From positions 1 to 5,979 of the forward strand of contig JAGCRI010000050.1 in NCBI GenBank assembly GCA_017964755.1: a stretch of DNA of 5,979 nt. Reading direction: 5' to 3'. Origin of the DNA: Bacteroidales bacterium. GTDB lineage: Bacteria > Bacteroidota > Bacteroidia > Bacteroidales > WCHB1-69. Below are positions 1 through 5,979 of the stretch, piece by piece. Both the position numbers and the translations under genes were made by a program. A model generated the notes under the pieces. That model worked only from the letters and a program-made list of their open reading frames with translations. It was not told the DNA's origin and searched no databases. Numbering within the stretch: the stretch's first letter is position 1; every line of letters begins with the position of its first letter.

Positions 1-450
1 CACCTTGTCGCCAAGATCGGCAAAACCGTCAAGCAGACCGGGTTTTACACCACAAAGCAGTGTGTCGCCTTCATTTGCAAACTTGGAGGATTTCCCATAT
101 TGCACGTTGAGCGAATTGCCTCCAAGCAGACTTGCAGACGCAACTTCAAAACGTGTGTCATCAGGGAACTTTATGTTTTCGGTTATCAGAAGTTTGGCGC
201 AGATTCTCACCGGTCTGGCACTCAGCAGCGACACCTTTTCCACTTTCCCGATTTTGTATCCGTTCAACTGTACTGGCGTGCTTTCAACCAATCCGCCGCA
301 ATCCTCAAAGACACAATAATAGTATGTGCGCGAACCGAATATGTCTATGCCTTTCAAATATTGCGTTCCAAAATAAAAAATCACAAGTGCGGCTATGCAC
401 ATCAATGCCACTTTCACATACTGACTTCCTTGTTTGCTTTTCTTGGTCAT
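1..450 (-). CDS. MCE/MlaD-family lipid-transport protein, N-terminal part (3' end outside window)
   Basis: Reading the minus strand from the ATG at 448-450 gives 150 open codons that reach the window edge, so the C-terminus is missing. A short basic N-terminus (MTKKSKQGSQ) is followed by one hydrophobic helix at about residues 12-29, which should anchor the protein in the inner membrane. Residues about 41-120 then match an MCE domain: a GGLVESTPVQLNG-type start (52-64), IGKV (67-70), and LLGGNSL (108-114) followed by VQYGK. MCE proteins of the MlaD type form rings that carry phospholipids or other lipids across the periplasm, energised by MlaE/MlaF-type permease and ATPase partners, none of which is visible here. 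Bacteroidota homologues are usually around 300 residues. It lies 54 bases downstream of the dehydratase fusion on the same strand, in an A+T-rich spacer with no clear promoter or terminator, so it is probably the distal gene of the unit. The family call is firm; the lipid cargo is unknown. Confidence 0.85.
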   Translation of the reverse strand, partial: MTKKSKQGSQYVKVALMCIAALVIFYFGTQYLKGIDIFGSRTYYYCVFEDCGGLVESTPVQLNGYKIGKVEKVSLLSARPVRICAKLLITENIKFPDDTRFEVASASLLGGNSLNVQYGKSSKFANEGDTLLCGVKPGLLDGFADLGDKV

Positions 451-504
451 TTGTTTTTGTCTATAAAATATTTTTAATCAATTAATTACCTATAATATAA
501 AGTA

Positions 505-2322
505 CTACTCTTTACAAAGCAGACCACCACGGCGGTAGATTTCGAGTTGGGTGCTGTAGAACGGATTAATTCTTGTGGTTTTGTTTTTTGAGATGTTTGT
601 AAGTTCGCCTGTCATAAAATCTATTCTTATCATGTCCCCGTTTTTAACGTCTGCTTCAGCAAGTTGTTCAGGTTTGTATGTAAGAACGGGAAGAGCCGCA
701 TTGATAGCGTTTCTCTCGTAGATTGCACCGTATGATTCAGCGAGGATGCACGACAATTTCAATGCTTTGAAACAATCGACAGCCTGCTGCCTCGAACTGC
801 CCGCCCCGAAGTTTTTGGTGGTGATGACAATGTCGCCCGGCGCGGCTTTCTTCGCAAAATCCTCATATCCCTTAAGATTGTCGAAAGCATATTGCCCCAT
901 CTCTTCAATATTTGTGATTGTGAGATAGCGGTTGTGGAATATCATATCCGTATCAATGTCGTCTTTCTCTATCAGCCACACTTTGCCTTCAACTACAGTA
1001 TTTACTTGATTATCAGATTTTTTCACATTATTATGAGAAGAAAACTTATCAGTTTTTGCGAAAGAGGCCGGAGTGTCAGGAATCTCATTTTTTGTTGTTA
1101 TGAAGCCTGCGACCGCCGAGGCGGCGACAACTTCAGGCGATGCGAGATAGACTTCGCCTTTGCCCTGTTTGCCGGCGAAATTGCGGTTCCCTGTTGAAAT
1201 GGTAACCTCTTCAGGGCCGTTCTGCCCGACTTGCCCCGCCGCACAACCGGCGCAACCAGCATTGGAGACCAATGCACCCGCCTCCTTGAAAATTGCAATC
1301 AGCCCTTCGTTCAATGCCTGCATCCAAACCTTGTCAGTTGAGGGGACAATTTTGAGTACAACGCCCGGCGCAACTTTCCTGCCTTTCAAAACTTCGGCGG
1401 CAGCCCGCAAATCCTCGATACGGCCGTTGGTGCAGCTGCCGATGAAAGCAGAGTCAATTTTTGTGCCTTTTACATTATTGATATCTGTATCATCGTGCGG
1501 ATGTCCAGGGCGCGCCACGAGTTTTTTGAATTGTGTAACATCTATTGAATGTTCCTGAAAATATTCCGCATCAGGATCTGCTGTCACAATGTCATAATGT
1601 TTACCTGTCTTGGCTTCCAATTCGTTGATTACCAATGGAGTAGGAGTAAAGAGCAGAATTATAGCCCCCATTTCGGTCGCCATAGAGGCGATAGTAATGC
1701 GCTCATCCAAAGTAAGGGAATCAATTGCTTCGCCGTAGAGTTCAATGGCACATCCCAAGAGTTTGTTCGCTCCGAAAATATTTAACAGATTGAGTACTAT
1801 GTCTTTAGCGGTAATATCAGCGGGACGTTTTCCAGTGAATGTCAATTTTACAGAGTTCGGGACTTTGAACCAGACTTTCCCGTGTGCCCACGCCGCCGCA
1901 ATGTCCTGATCGCCCATGCCTTGCCCGAAACAGCCGATTGCCCCCATGATGTTCGCGTGCGAGTCAGTGGAAACAAACGTTGAGCCGGGGTAGGCGAGAC
2001 CTGTATCAATGGCGTTGTGCGTGCCAATACCGGCGTTGACATCAAACACACGGATTCCGTTTTCACGGGCAAACTGCCTGCACAAATGCTGGTTCTGCGC
2101 ATATTTCTGGTCAGAGCCACCCGGATTGCAGTCGAATGTGAAAAATGTCTTTGTCGGGTCAGCGACTTTCAAACCATTGTCAACGAGATTCTTAACGACA
2201 TTTGCTCCTGCGAAGTCACGCGCTGCGCGGCAATCAATGGTGACGTCAACAATATCACCGGGATGCACTTCTTTTTCACTCGAATGGTTTGCTATTATTT
2301 TTTCAATTAATGTCTGCTTCAT
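505..2322 (-). CDS. Aconitase/3-isopropylmalate dehydratase-family protein, large and small subunits fused in one chain
   Basis: This 605-residue protein starts at the ATG at 2320-2322. Residues about 1-410 correspond to the LeuC/homoaconitase large subunit: STDSH (118-122), the first cluster cysteine in GSCTNGR (Cys297), and two more in GCAGCAAG (Cys357, Cys360), which should bind a [4Fe-4S] cluster. A polar linker (about 411-443) joins this to a LeuD-like swivel domain (about 444-605) with DDIDTDMIF (454-462) and FGAGSSR (505-511; the Ser-Ser-Arg triplet aligns with the catalytic serine region of aconitase). The family isomerises hydroxy-acids such as isopropylmalate, homocitrate, citrate or dimethylmalate by dehydration and rehydration in the cytoplasm. 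Some usual residues differ: the conserved Asp-His near residue 64 reads Asp-Cys, CGPC reads CAGC, and SSREH reads SSRQQ. No leuA, leuB or citrate-cycle gene adjoins it, so the substrate cannot be assigned. The reading frame is intact, so this is a true fusion rather than a sequencing artefact. It begins 53 bases after the DUF58 gene. Confidence 0.9.
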   Translation of the reverse strand: MKQTLIEKIIANHSSEKEVHPGDIVDVTIDCRAARDFAGANVVKNLVDNGLKVADPTKTFFTFDCNPGGSDQKYAQNQHLCRQFARENGIRVFDVNAGIGTHNAIDTGLAYPGSTFVSTDSHANIMGAIGCFGQGMGDQDIAAAWAHGKVWFKVPNSVKLTFTGKRPADITAKDIVLNLLNIFGANKLLGCAIELYGEAIDSLTLDERITIASMATEMGAIILLFTPTPLVINELEAKTGKHYDIVTADPDAEYFQEHSIDVTQFKKLVARPGHPHDDTDINNVKGTKIDSAFIGSCTNGRIEDLRAAAEVLKGRKVAPGVVLKIVPSTDKVWMQALNEGLIAIFKEAGALVSNAGCAGCAAGQVGQNGPEEVTISTGNRNFAGKQGKGEVYLASPEVVAASAVAGFITTKNEIPDTPASFAKTDKFSSHNNVKKSDNQVNTVVEGKVWLIEKDDIDTDMIFHNRYLTITNIEEMGQYAFDNLKGYEDFAKKAAPGDIVITTKNFGAGSSRQQAVDCFKALKLSCILAESYGAIYERNAINAALPVLTYKPEQLAEADVKNGDMIRIDFMTGELTNISKNKTTRINPFYSTQLEIYRRGGLLCKE

Positions 2323-2375
2323 TATAATATAAATCTTTAATAATCAATTTATTATATGTTTTTAAAAGAATTTGC

Positions 2376-3242
2376 CTAACCTCTGCGTTGGAAAAGTTCC
2401 GTTAATCCTACGACATAATCCTTATCTGTATAAAGGTCAGCGACATCAACGCCAAGACGTCTGAAAAGATCTTTGTTGTTTTTGCGGAGTTTGAGCCACC
2501 AGTTTGAATAGGCCTCGCGCACGCTGCGGCTTGATGTGTCGGCAAGAGCGTATTTTCCGGTTTCGGGGTCTTTGATTGGAATGACACCGAGATTGGCTAT
2601 TTTGTCTTCACCGCGGTCCATAATGTTCAGTGCCACAACATCATGCTTGTTTGCTGCAATTTTCAGTGCCTGTTCAAAATTATCATCTACAAAGTCCGAA
2701 ATCACAAAAGCAGTACATTTTTTCTTGATGGCATTAGTGAGATAGCGGAGTGCCTCGCTTATGTCGGTATGCACTTGTGACGGCTCATAACTTACCAATT
2801 CTCTGATTATCCGCAAGATATGAGTTTTTCCCTTTTTCGGTGGAATAAATTTTTCAACTCTGTCGCTGAAAAAGATAACTCCGACCTTGTCGTTATTGTT
2901 AATGGCTGAAAACGAAAGCACCGCCGCAAGTTCGGTTATAAGTTCGCTTTTGAACTGTTTGTGCGTGCCGAAGACATTTGAGCCGCTCACATCAATCAGG
3001 AGCATGACTGTAAGTTCACGTTCTTCCTCAAAAATCTTAACGTAAGGCTGATGGAAGCGGTCGGTTACATTCCAGTCGATAAAACGGCCATCATCACCGT
3101 ACTGGTATTGGCGCACCTCGCTGAACGACATTCCACGCCCCTTGAACGCGCTGTGGTACTGTCCGGCAAACACTTGCTGTGACAATGCCTTTGTGCGGAT
3201 TTCAATTTTCCTTACCTTTTTTAGCAGTTCGGAGGATTCCAT
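2376..3242 (-). CDS. DUF58 protein with VWA-like domain (bat cluster, MoxR partner)
   Basis: The 288-residue protein carries the DUF58 signature: GRGMSFSEVRQYQYGDD (35-51), IDWNVT (55-60) and VKIFEEERELTV (68-79). A VWA-like fold follows, with a metal-ion-dependent adhesion site DVSGS (Asp84, Ser86, Ser88), a likely third ligand Thr159 in HTDI, and Asp183 in ISDF. No signal peptide or membrane helix is visible, so it should be cytoplasmic. DUF58 proteins are almost always encoded next to a MoxR ATPase, and in Bacteroidota this pair precedes the batA-E genes; they are thought to help assemble or activate VWA-containing partners. Here it starts 34 bases after moxR ends, consistent with co-transcription. 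It is followed by a dehydratase gene instead of batA. The metal site looks complete. The family assignment is strong, but the biochemical role of the family is poorly defined. Confidence 0.92.
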   Translation of the reverse strand: MESSELLKKVRKIEIRTKALSQQVFAGQYHSAFKGRGMSFSEVRQYQYGDDGRFIDWNVTDRFHQPYVKIFEEERELTVMLLIDVSGSNVFGTHKQFKSELITELAAVLSFSAINNNDKVGVIFFSDRVEKFIPPKKGKTHILRIIRELVSYEPSQVHTDISEALRYLTNAIKKKCTAFVISDFVDDNFEQALKIAANKHDVVALNIMDRGEDKIANLGVIPIKDPETGKYALADTSSRSVREAYSNWWLKLRKNNKDLFRRLGVDVADLYTDKDYVVGLTELFQRRG

Positions 3243-3276
3243 AGTTGTTTATTGTAAAAAGGTGATTGACAATATA

Positions 3277-4269
3277 TTACGGAACTTCTACGGTATTGAG
3301 TATTTCATTGATGATGTCAGCGGTTGTGATATTTTCCGCTTCGGCTTCGTAGGTGAGACCGATACGATGGTTAAGCACATCTTGGCAAATTGCACGAATA
3401 TCTTCCGGTATGACGTAGCCGCGGCGTTTCAGGAACGCATACGCCTGCGCCGCCAACGCAAGGTTGATTGTCGCACGCGGTGATGCTCCGTAGGAAATCA
3501 TGTTGGCGAATTTCTCCAATCTGAACTCGGCAGGGTAGCGCGTGGCAAAAACGATGTCGGCGATGTAATTTTCTATTTTCTCGTCAATGTAAACTTTCTT
3601 GACAACCTCGCGAGCCTTGATGATGTCTTCAGGTTTCAGCACGGTTGAAGTTTTCGGATATTCTGCCGCAAGGTGCTGGCGCAGAATGTTTTTCTCTTCA
3701 TCTTTATTCGGATAAGTAATGTTCACCTTCAGCATGAAACGGTCAACTTGCGCTTCGGGTAGGGGATAGGTGCCCTCCTGTTCAATCGGGTTCTGTGTGG
3801 CGAGGACAAGAAACGGCTCGTCAAGTTTGAAAGTCTTTTCGCCGATAGTTACTTGGCGTTCCTGCATCGCCTCAAGCAGTGCGCTCTGCACCTTGGCCGG
3901 TGCACGGTTTATTTCGTCCGCAAGAATGAAATTAGCGAAAACAGGTCCCTGTTTCACCACAAACTCTTCTGTCTTCTGGCTGTAAATCATGGTTCCCACC
4001 ACATCGGCCGGCAGAAGGTCGGGGGTGAACTGGATACGGCTGAACTTGGCATTGATGATATTTGCCAACGACTTGATAGCCAATGTCTTTGCAAGTCCCG
4101 GATTGCCTTCCAACAAAATATGCCCGTTGGCAAGCAGTCCTATCATCAGCCTCTCGACCATGTTTTTCTGGCCGATAATCACCTTACCCATTTCCATGTT
4201 GATAATGTCAACAAATGCGCTTTCGCGCTGGATAAGTTCGTTCAATTCTTTAATGTCAACAGTGTTCAT
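3277..4269 (-). CDS. moxR: MoxR-family AAA+ ATPase
   Basis: The protein has 330 residues when read from the ATG at 4267-4269. It has Walker A GNPGLAKT (55-62), the MoxR stretch FTPDLLPADVVGT (81-93), Walker B ILADEIN (115-121, acidic pair Asp118-Glu119), a sensor 1 region ATQNP (157-161), an arginine-finger region EAQVDRF (172-178) and sensor 2 GASPRA (261-266). All catalytic features are present. MoxR ATPases are cytoplasmic hexameric machines that act as chaperones on VWA-domain clients, here most likely the DUF58 protein encoded next and bat-type partners. A TTG at 4297-4299 would add ten residues and overlap the batE stop codon. The ATG is preferred because it gives the usual length of about 330 residues and an N-terminus (MNTVDIKELN) like that of Bacteroides homologues. 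The gap to batE is then 26 bases. Confidence 0.95.
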   Translation of the reverse strand: MNTVDIKELNELIQRESAFVDIINMEMGKVIIGQKNMVERLMIGLLANGHILLEGNPGLAKTLAIKSLANIINAKFSRIQFTPDLLPADVVGTMIYSQKTEEFVVKQGPVFANFILADEINRAPAKVQSALLEAMQERQVTIGEKTFKLDEPFLVLATQNPIEQEGTYPLPEAQVDRFMLKVNITYPNKDEEKNILRQHLAAEYPKTSTVLKPEDIIKAREVVKKVYIDEKIENYIADIVFATRYPAEFRLEKFANMISYGASPRATINLALAAQAYAFLKRRGYVIPEDIRAICQDVLNHRIGLTYEAEAENITTADIINEILNTVEVP

Positions 4270-4295
4270 TATTATAAGTTTTTGTGTGTTATTTT

Positions 4296-5069
4296 TCAAA
4301 TTTCCTCTACTGACTGCGTTTTTACCCAGCCTTTGTCGCCATTCGGCAGTTTAATCTCCACCCATTCGCCAATGCGGTCAGTGACAGCCACTTTCAAACC
4401 CTCATGTATGACGAACAGGTCGCCGCTTTTCTCATCTGGCGAACTTTTCACGTTCAGCACAAGTTCCATGACAATGGCTTCGGGCTGTTTCACGTATCTG
4501 TTTTTCTCCTTTGAGGCAAAAATGACAGAAAAAACCAGTATTAAGGCGCAAATAAGAGTTCCCGCAACAGTAATGTTTCTGATAATCTGATTTTTTGATA
4601 AAAACATAATTGCCAGCAAGATAAAGAATAATGCTGAACAGATTATTGAAATGATAGCCCAACCTGTGGCGGTGAAACTCCGCGATAATGAGTTCCACCA
4701 GCGCACGATGAAGATTTCGGGCAGCACGTCAATTCTGTCAATAAGTTTCTGGTTCACGAAAGCGAGGTTATGCTGTATATCTTCGTTACGCGGGTCGAGA
4801 CGGAGGGCGCGCTCATAGTAAAGAATCGCTTTCGCTGTATTTCCGCTTTTGTAATACGCGTTCCCCAAGTTATAGTAAAGCACAGAACCTTCGTTTCCGG
4901 CATCTGAAATCTGCTGATATAGGGCGGCGGCCGTTTCAAAATCATTCTTTTGGTATGCGTTATTGGCGTCAGACATGGTTTTTGAAAAATCCTCCGCCGC
5001 TGCGTTATTACTCAAAAGCAGTATAAATGAGATAAATAACATCGTCAGTAATCTTCTGTATGGCTCCAT
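4296..5069 (-). CDS. batE: BatE-like TPR and SH3-domain membrane protein
   Basis: The 257-residue protein starts at the ATG at 5067-5069. It has a signal-like N-terminus (MEPYRRLL, then a hydrophobic stretch to about residue 20 and a likely cut after AAA at 23-25). Two TPR units cover about 28-96, the second very clear (YYNLGNAYYKSGNTAKAILY at 65-84, ending in ALRLDP). Two membrane helices follow at about 136-157 and 163-185, then a bacterial SH3-like tail (about 198-254, with GEWVEIKLPNGDKGWVK). This order of parts is that of BatE from the Bacteroides aerotolerance operon. TPRs and the SH3-like tail would both face the periplasm and could bind partner proteins or cell-wall material. In known bat operons batE usually comes last, after batA-D; here it is first and directly ahead of moxR. 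A -7 promoter element about 45 bases upstream suggests that it leads the operon. The domain structure is certain; the BatE name rests on this and on the moxR/DUF58 neighbours. Confidence 0.85.
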   Translation of the reverse strand: MEPYRRLLTMLFISFILLLSNNAAAEDFSKTMSDANNAYQKNDFETAAALYQQISDAGNEGSVLYYNLGNAYYKSGNTAKAILYYERALRLDPRNEDIQHNLAFVNQKLIDRIDVLPEIFIVRWWNSLSRSFTATGWAIISIICSALFFILLAIMFLSKNQIIRNITVAGTLICALILVFSVIFASKEKNRYVKQPEAIVMELVLNVKSSPDEKSGDLFVIHEGLKVAVTDRIGEWVEIKLPNGDKGWVKTQSVEEI

Positions 5070-5113
5070 TTCAACAATCAGTTTTCAATAATGTTTTTCT
5101 AATATGTAGTGTG

Positions 5114-5121
5114 CAAAAATA
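5114..5121 (-). promoter_or_regulatory. Candidate -7 element for the batE-led operon
   Basis: Read on the minus strand, these eight bases are TATTTTTG, an exact match to the Bacteroidota primary sigma factor -7 consensus TAnnTTTG. Transcription would begin about 5-12 bases further on, giving a leader of roughly 35-40 bases before the batE ATG at 5069. No convincing TTG-type -33 element lies at the expected distance, so the call rests on the -7 match, its position and the A+T-rich setting. Confidence 0.5.
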
Positions 5122-5168
5122 CAATAAAAATCGGAATTATTTGTGTGGTTTTTACGGTGAATTTTTAT

Positions 5169-5176
5169 TAATTTTG
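5169..5176 (+). promoter_or_regulatory. Candidate -7 element for the Nif3-family gene
   Basis: The plus-strand sequence TAATTTTG matches the Bacteroidota -7 consensus TAnnTTTG exactly. The likely start of transcription is near 5182, leaving a leader of about 45 bases before the ATG at 5227. A TTG at 5141-5143 could serve as the -33 element, though the 25-base gap is longer than usual. It mirrors the -7 candidate for the opposite operon about 50 bases away. Confidence 0.5.
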
Positions 5177-5179
5177 CAT

Positions 5180-5193
5180 AATTGATGGCAATT
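5180..5193. repeat. Short inverted repeat at the predicted Nif3-gene transcript start
   Basis: AATTG, a four-base centre ATGG, and CAATT form a perfect five-base inverted repeat immediately after the plus-strand -7 candidate. It could be a small operator or a weak hairpin at the 5' end of the mRNA. In such A+T-rich DNA it could also arise by chance. A 7-base direct repeat, TTGCATA, flanks it at 5174-5180 and 5197-5203, 23 bases apart (about two helical turns). Confidence 0.25.
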
Positions 5194-5226
5194 CTGTTGC
5201 ATATCGTTCAGTAAATGTGTAAAACT

Positions 5227-5979
5227 ATGAAAATAAGAGAAATAATTCAAAAACTGGAGCAGAAGTTCCCGCTTGAATGGCAGGAGGATTTTGATAACTG
5301 CGGGGTGCAATGTGGTGATATTTCCAATGAATGCAGCGGTGCGTTAGTCTGCTTCAATTTCAGTGATAATGTTATAGATGAGGCCATTAAAATCGGCGCT
5401 AATTTGGTGGTATCCCATCATCCTCTCATATTTCGCGGATTGAAAAAGATTGAGCCGAAGGATGAGACGGGGCGCATCATCTGTAAAGCTATAAAAAATG
5501 ACATTCTTCTCTATTCGATGCATACCAATATGGATAGCGGCACTTTTGGAGGCAATTGGTTGTTCGCCAAGAAATTGGAGCTTTCTGATATAGAAGTGCT
5601 TGAAATGAAAAATGGGGTGGAAGAACCTGACAAATCCTCTCCGGAAATAGGCATTTATAAAAATGATGTCTCATTGTCGAGTGTCGGGCTCGGTCGTGTT
5701 GGGAACCTGCCGCATGCAATGGCAGTAACTGAATTTTTCGATTTCCTGAAGGAACGTCTGAACGTTACGCGTGTGCGATATTCAGGGAGCACCGCAGGGC
5801 GTGTGATAAAAAGGGTGGCGGTTTGCGGCGGAGCAGGTAATTCGTTCATTGAAGCAGCCCTTCATTCTAAGGCTGACGCATACGTTACGGGCGACTTGAA
5901 GTATCACGATTTTTTCAGGCCTGACAACCGAATGCTGCTGGTTGACCTCGGACATTTCGAGACAGAATGCTTTATTAAA
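5227..5979 (+). CDS. Nif3/YbgI-family dinuclear metal-centre protein, compact form (3' end outside window)
   Basis: From the ATG at 5227-5229 the frame stays open for 251 codons to the window edge; probably only about 10-20 residues are missing. Metal-binding motifs of the Nif3/YbgI family are all present: SHHPLIF (His64, His65), HTNMD (His99, Asp103) and GHFETE near the end (His243, Glu247). CGGAG (200-204) and TGDLKYHDF (221-229) are family landmarks too. Family members form hexameric rings with two metal ions per subunit; some are labelled GTP cyclohydrolase I type 2, but the physiological substrate is not settled. Many Bacteroides homologues are about 365 residues long because of an inserted middle domain; here only about 60 residues separate the two halves, so this is the short YbgI-like form. 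It is transcribed away from the bat genes. N-terminal variation (FDNCGVQCGD where FDN-G-Q-G is usual) looks harmless. Confidence 0.93.
   Translation, partial: MKIREIIQKLEQKFPLEWQEDFDNCGVQCGDISNECSGALVCFNFSDNVIDEAIKIGANLVVSHHPLIFRGLKKIEPKDETGRIICKAIKNDILLYSMHTNMDSGTFGGNWLFAKKLELSDIEVLEMKNGVEEPDKSSPEIGIYKNDVSLSSVGLGRVGNLPHAMAVTEFFDFLKERLNVTRVRYSGSTAGRVIKRVAVCGGAGNSFIEAALHSKADAYVTGDLKYHDFFRPDNRMLLVDLGHFETECFIK

Larger units (their letters stand above)
1..5069 (-). other. Probable five-gene transcription unit: batE, moxR, DUF58, dehydratase fusion, MCE gene
   Basis: All five genes run the same way with gaps of 26, 34, 53 and 54 bases. I found no match to TAnnTTTG on the minus strand in the 2323-2375 or 451-504 spacers and no GC-rich stem followed by a T run in any of them. 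The only -7 candidate on this strand lies upstream of batE. This supports one long message, although internal promoters of another type cannot be excluded. The last two spacers are slightly longer, so the dehydratase and MCE genes could also have their own starts. Confidence 0.6.

Noticed and set aside
5..485. Three overlapping plus-strand open frames of 104-125 codons
   Set aside because: They are antisense to the MCE-domain gene, which runs open to the window edge on the minus strand with a membrane anchor and family motifs; the plus-strand products show no recognisable features.
451..504. Possible terminator or promoter in the spacer before the MCE gene (AAAATATTTT palindrome)
   Set aside because: The palindrome is pure A/T and would make a very weak stem, and no TAnnTTTG element is present.
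994..1092. Possible split of the dehydratase into two genes at the linker
   Set aside because: The frame is continuous with no stop, and there is no suitable start codon ahead of the small-subunit-like half; the linker looks like ordinary polar interdomain sequence.
1098..1558. Open frames of 66 codons (minus) and 132 codons (plus) inside the dehydratase gene
   Set aside because: They lie wholly within a well-supported coding region in other frames and have no domain-like sequence.
4270..4299. TTG start for moxR at 4299, overlapping the batE stop and adding ten residues
   Set aside because: The extra residues do not resemble the family N-terminus, while the ATG at 4269 gives the normal length and a typical beginning (MNTVDIKELN). 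Translational coupling by the overlap therefore seems unlikely.
3853..4590. A 245-codon plus-strand open frame across the moxR/batE junction
   Set aside because: It is antisense to two strongly supported genes and has no family motifs; its length reflects a lack of stop codons opposite the coding frames.

Overview
The window looks like chromosomal DNA from a member of the Bacteroidota, probably the order Bacteroidales. Three things point that way. A BatE/MoxR/DUF58 gene set resembles the Bacteroides aerotolerance (bat) genes. The A+T-rich gene starts lack Shine-Dalgarno sequences. Two copies of the Bacteroidota -7 promoter element (TAnnTTTG) sit back to back in the only divergent intergenic region. 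No mobile elements, RNA genes or CRISPR arrays were seen. Coding density is high and no gene-free stretch exceeds about 160 bases.

Layout. Five genes on the minus strand (1-5069) are read right to left with gaps of 26-54 bases, so they probably form one transcription unit. In order of transcription they are: a BatE-like membrane protein (signal peptide, TPRs, two membrane helices, SH3-like tail); a MoxR AAA+ ATPase; a DUF58 protein with a VWA-like metal site; a 605-residue single-chain fusion of the large and small subunits of an aconitase/isopropylmalate dehydratase-type enzyme; and the first 150 residues of an MCE/MlaD-type lipid-transport protein that runs off the left edge. To the right a 157-base region (5070-5226) holds divergent promoter candidates. 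A compact Nif3/YbgI-type metal-binding protein follows on the plus strand and runs off the right edge.

How the genes may work together. The MoxR ATPase and DUF58 protein are the usual chaperone-like pair acting on VWA-domain partners, and BatE would be their membrane-bound TPR partner. The usual BatA-D proteins are not encoded between or beside these genes, and batE comes first rather than last. The dehydratase fusion has no leucine, lysine or citrate-cycle gene beside it and departs from the textbook active-site motifs at several positions, so its substrate is open. The MCE protein suggests an envelope theme at the end of the unit. The most interesting items are the divergent dehydratase fusion and the abridged, reordered bat cluster. 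Nothing here is clearly a wholly new system.
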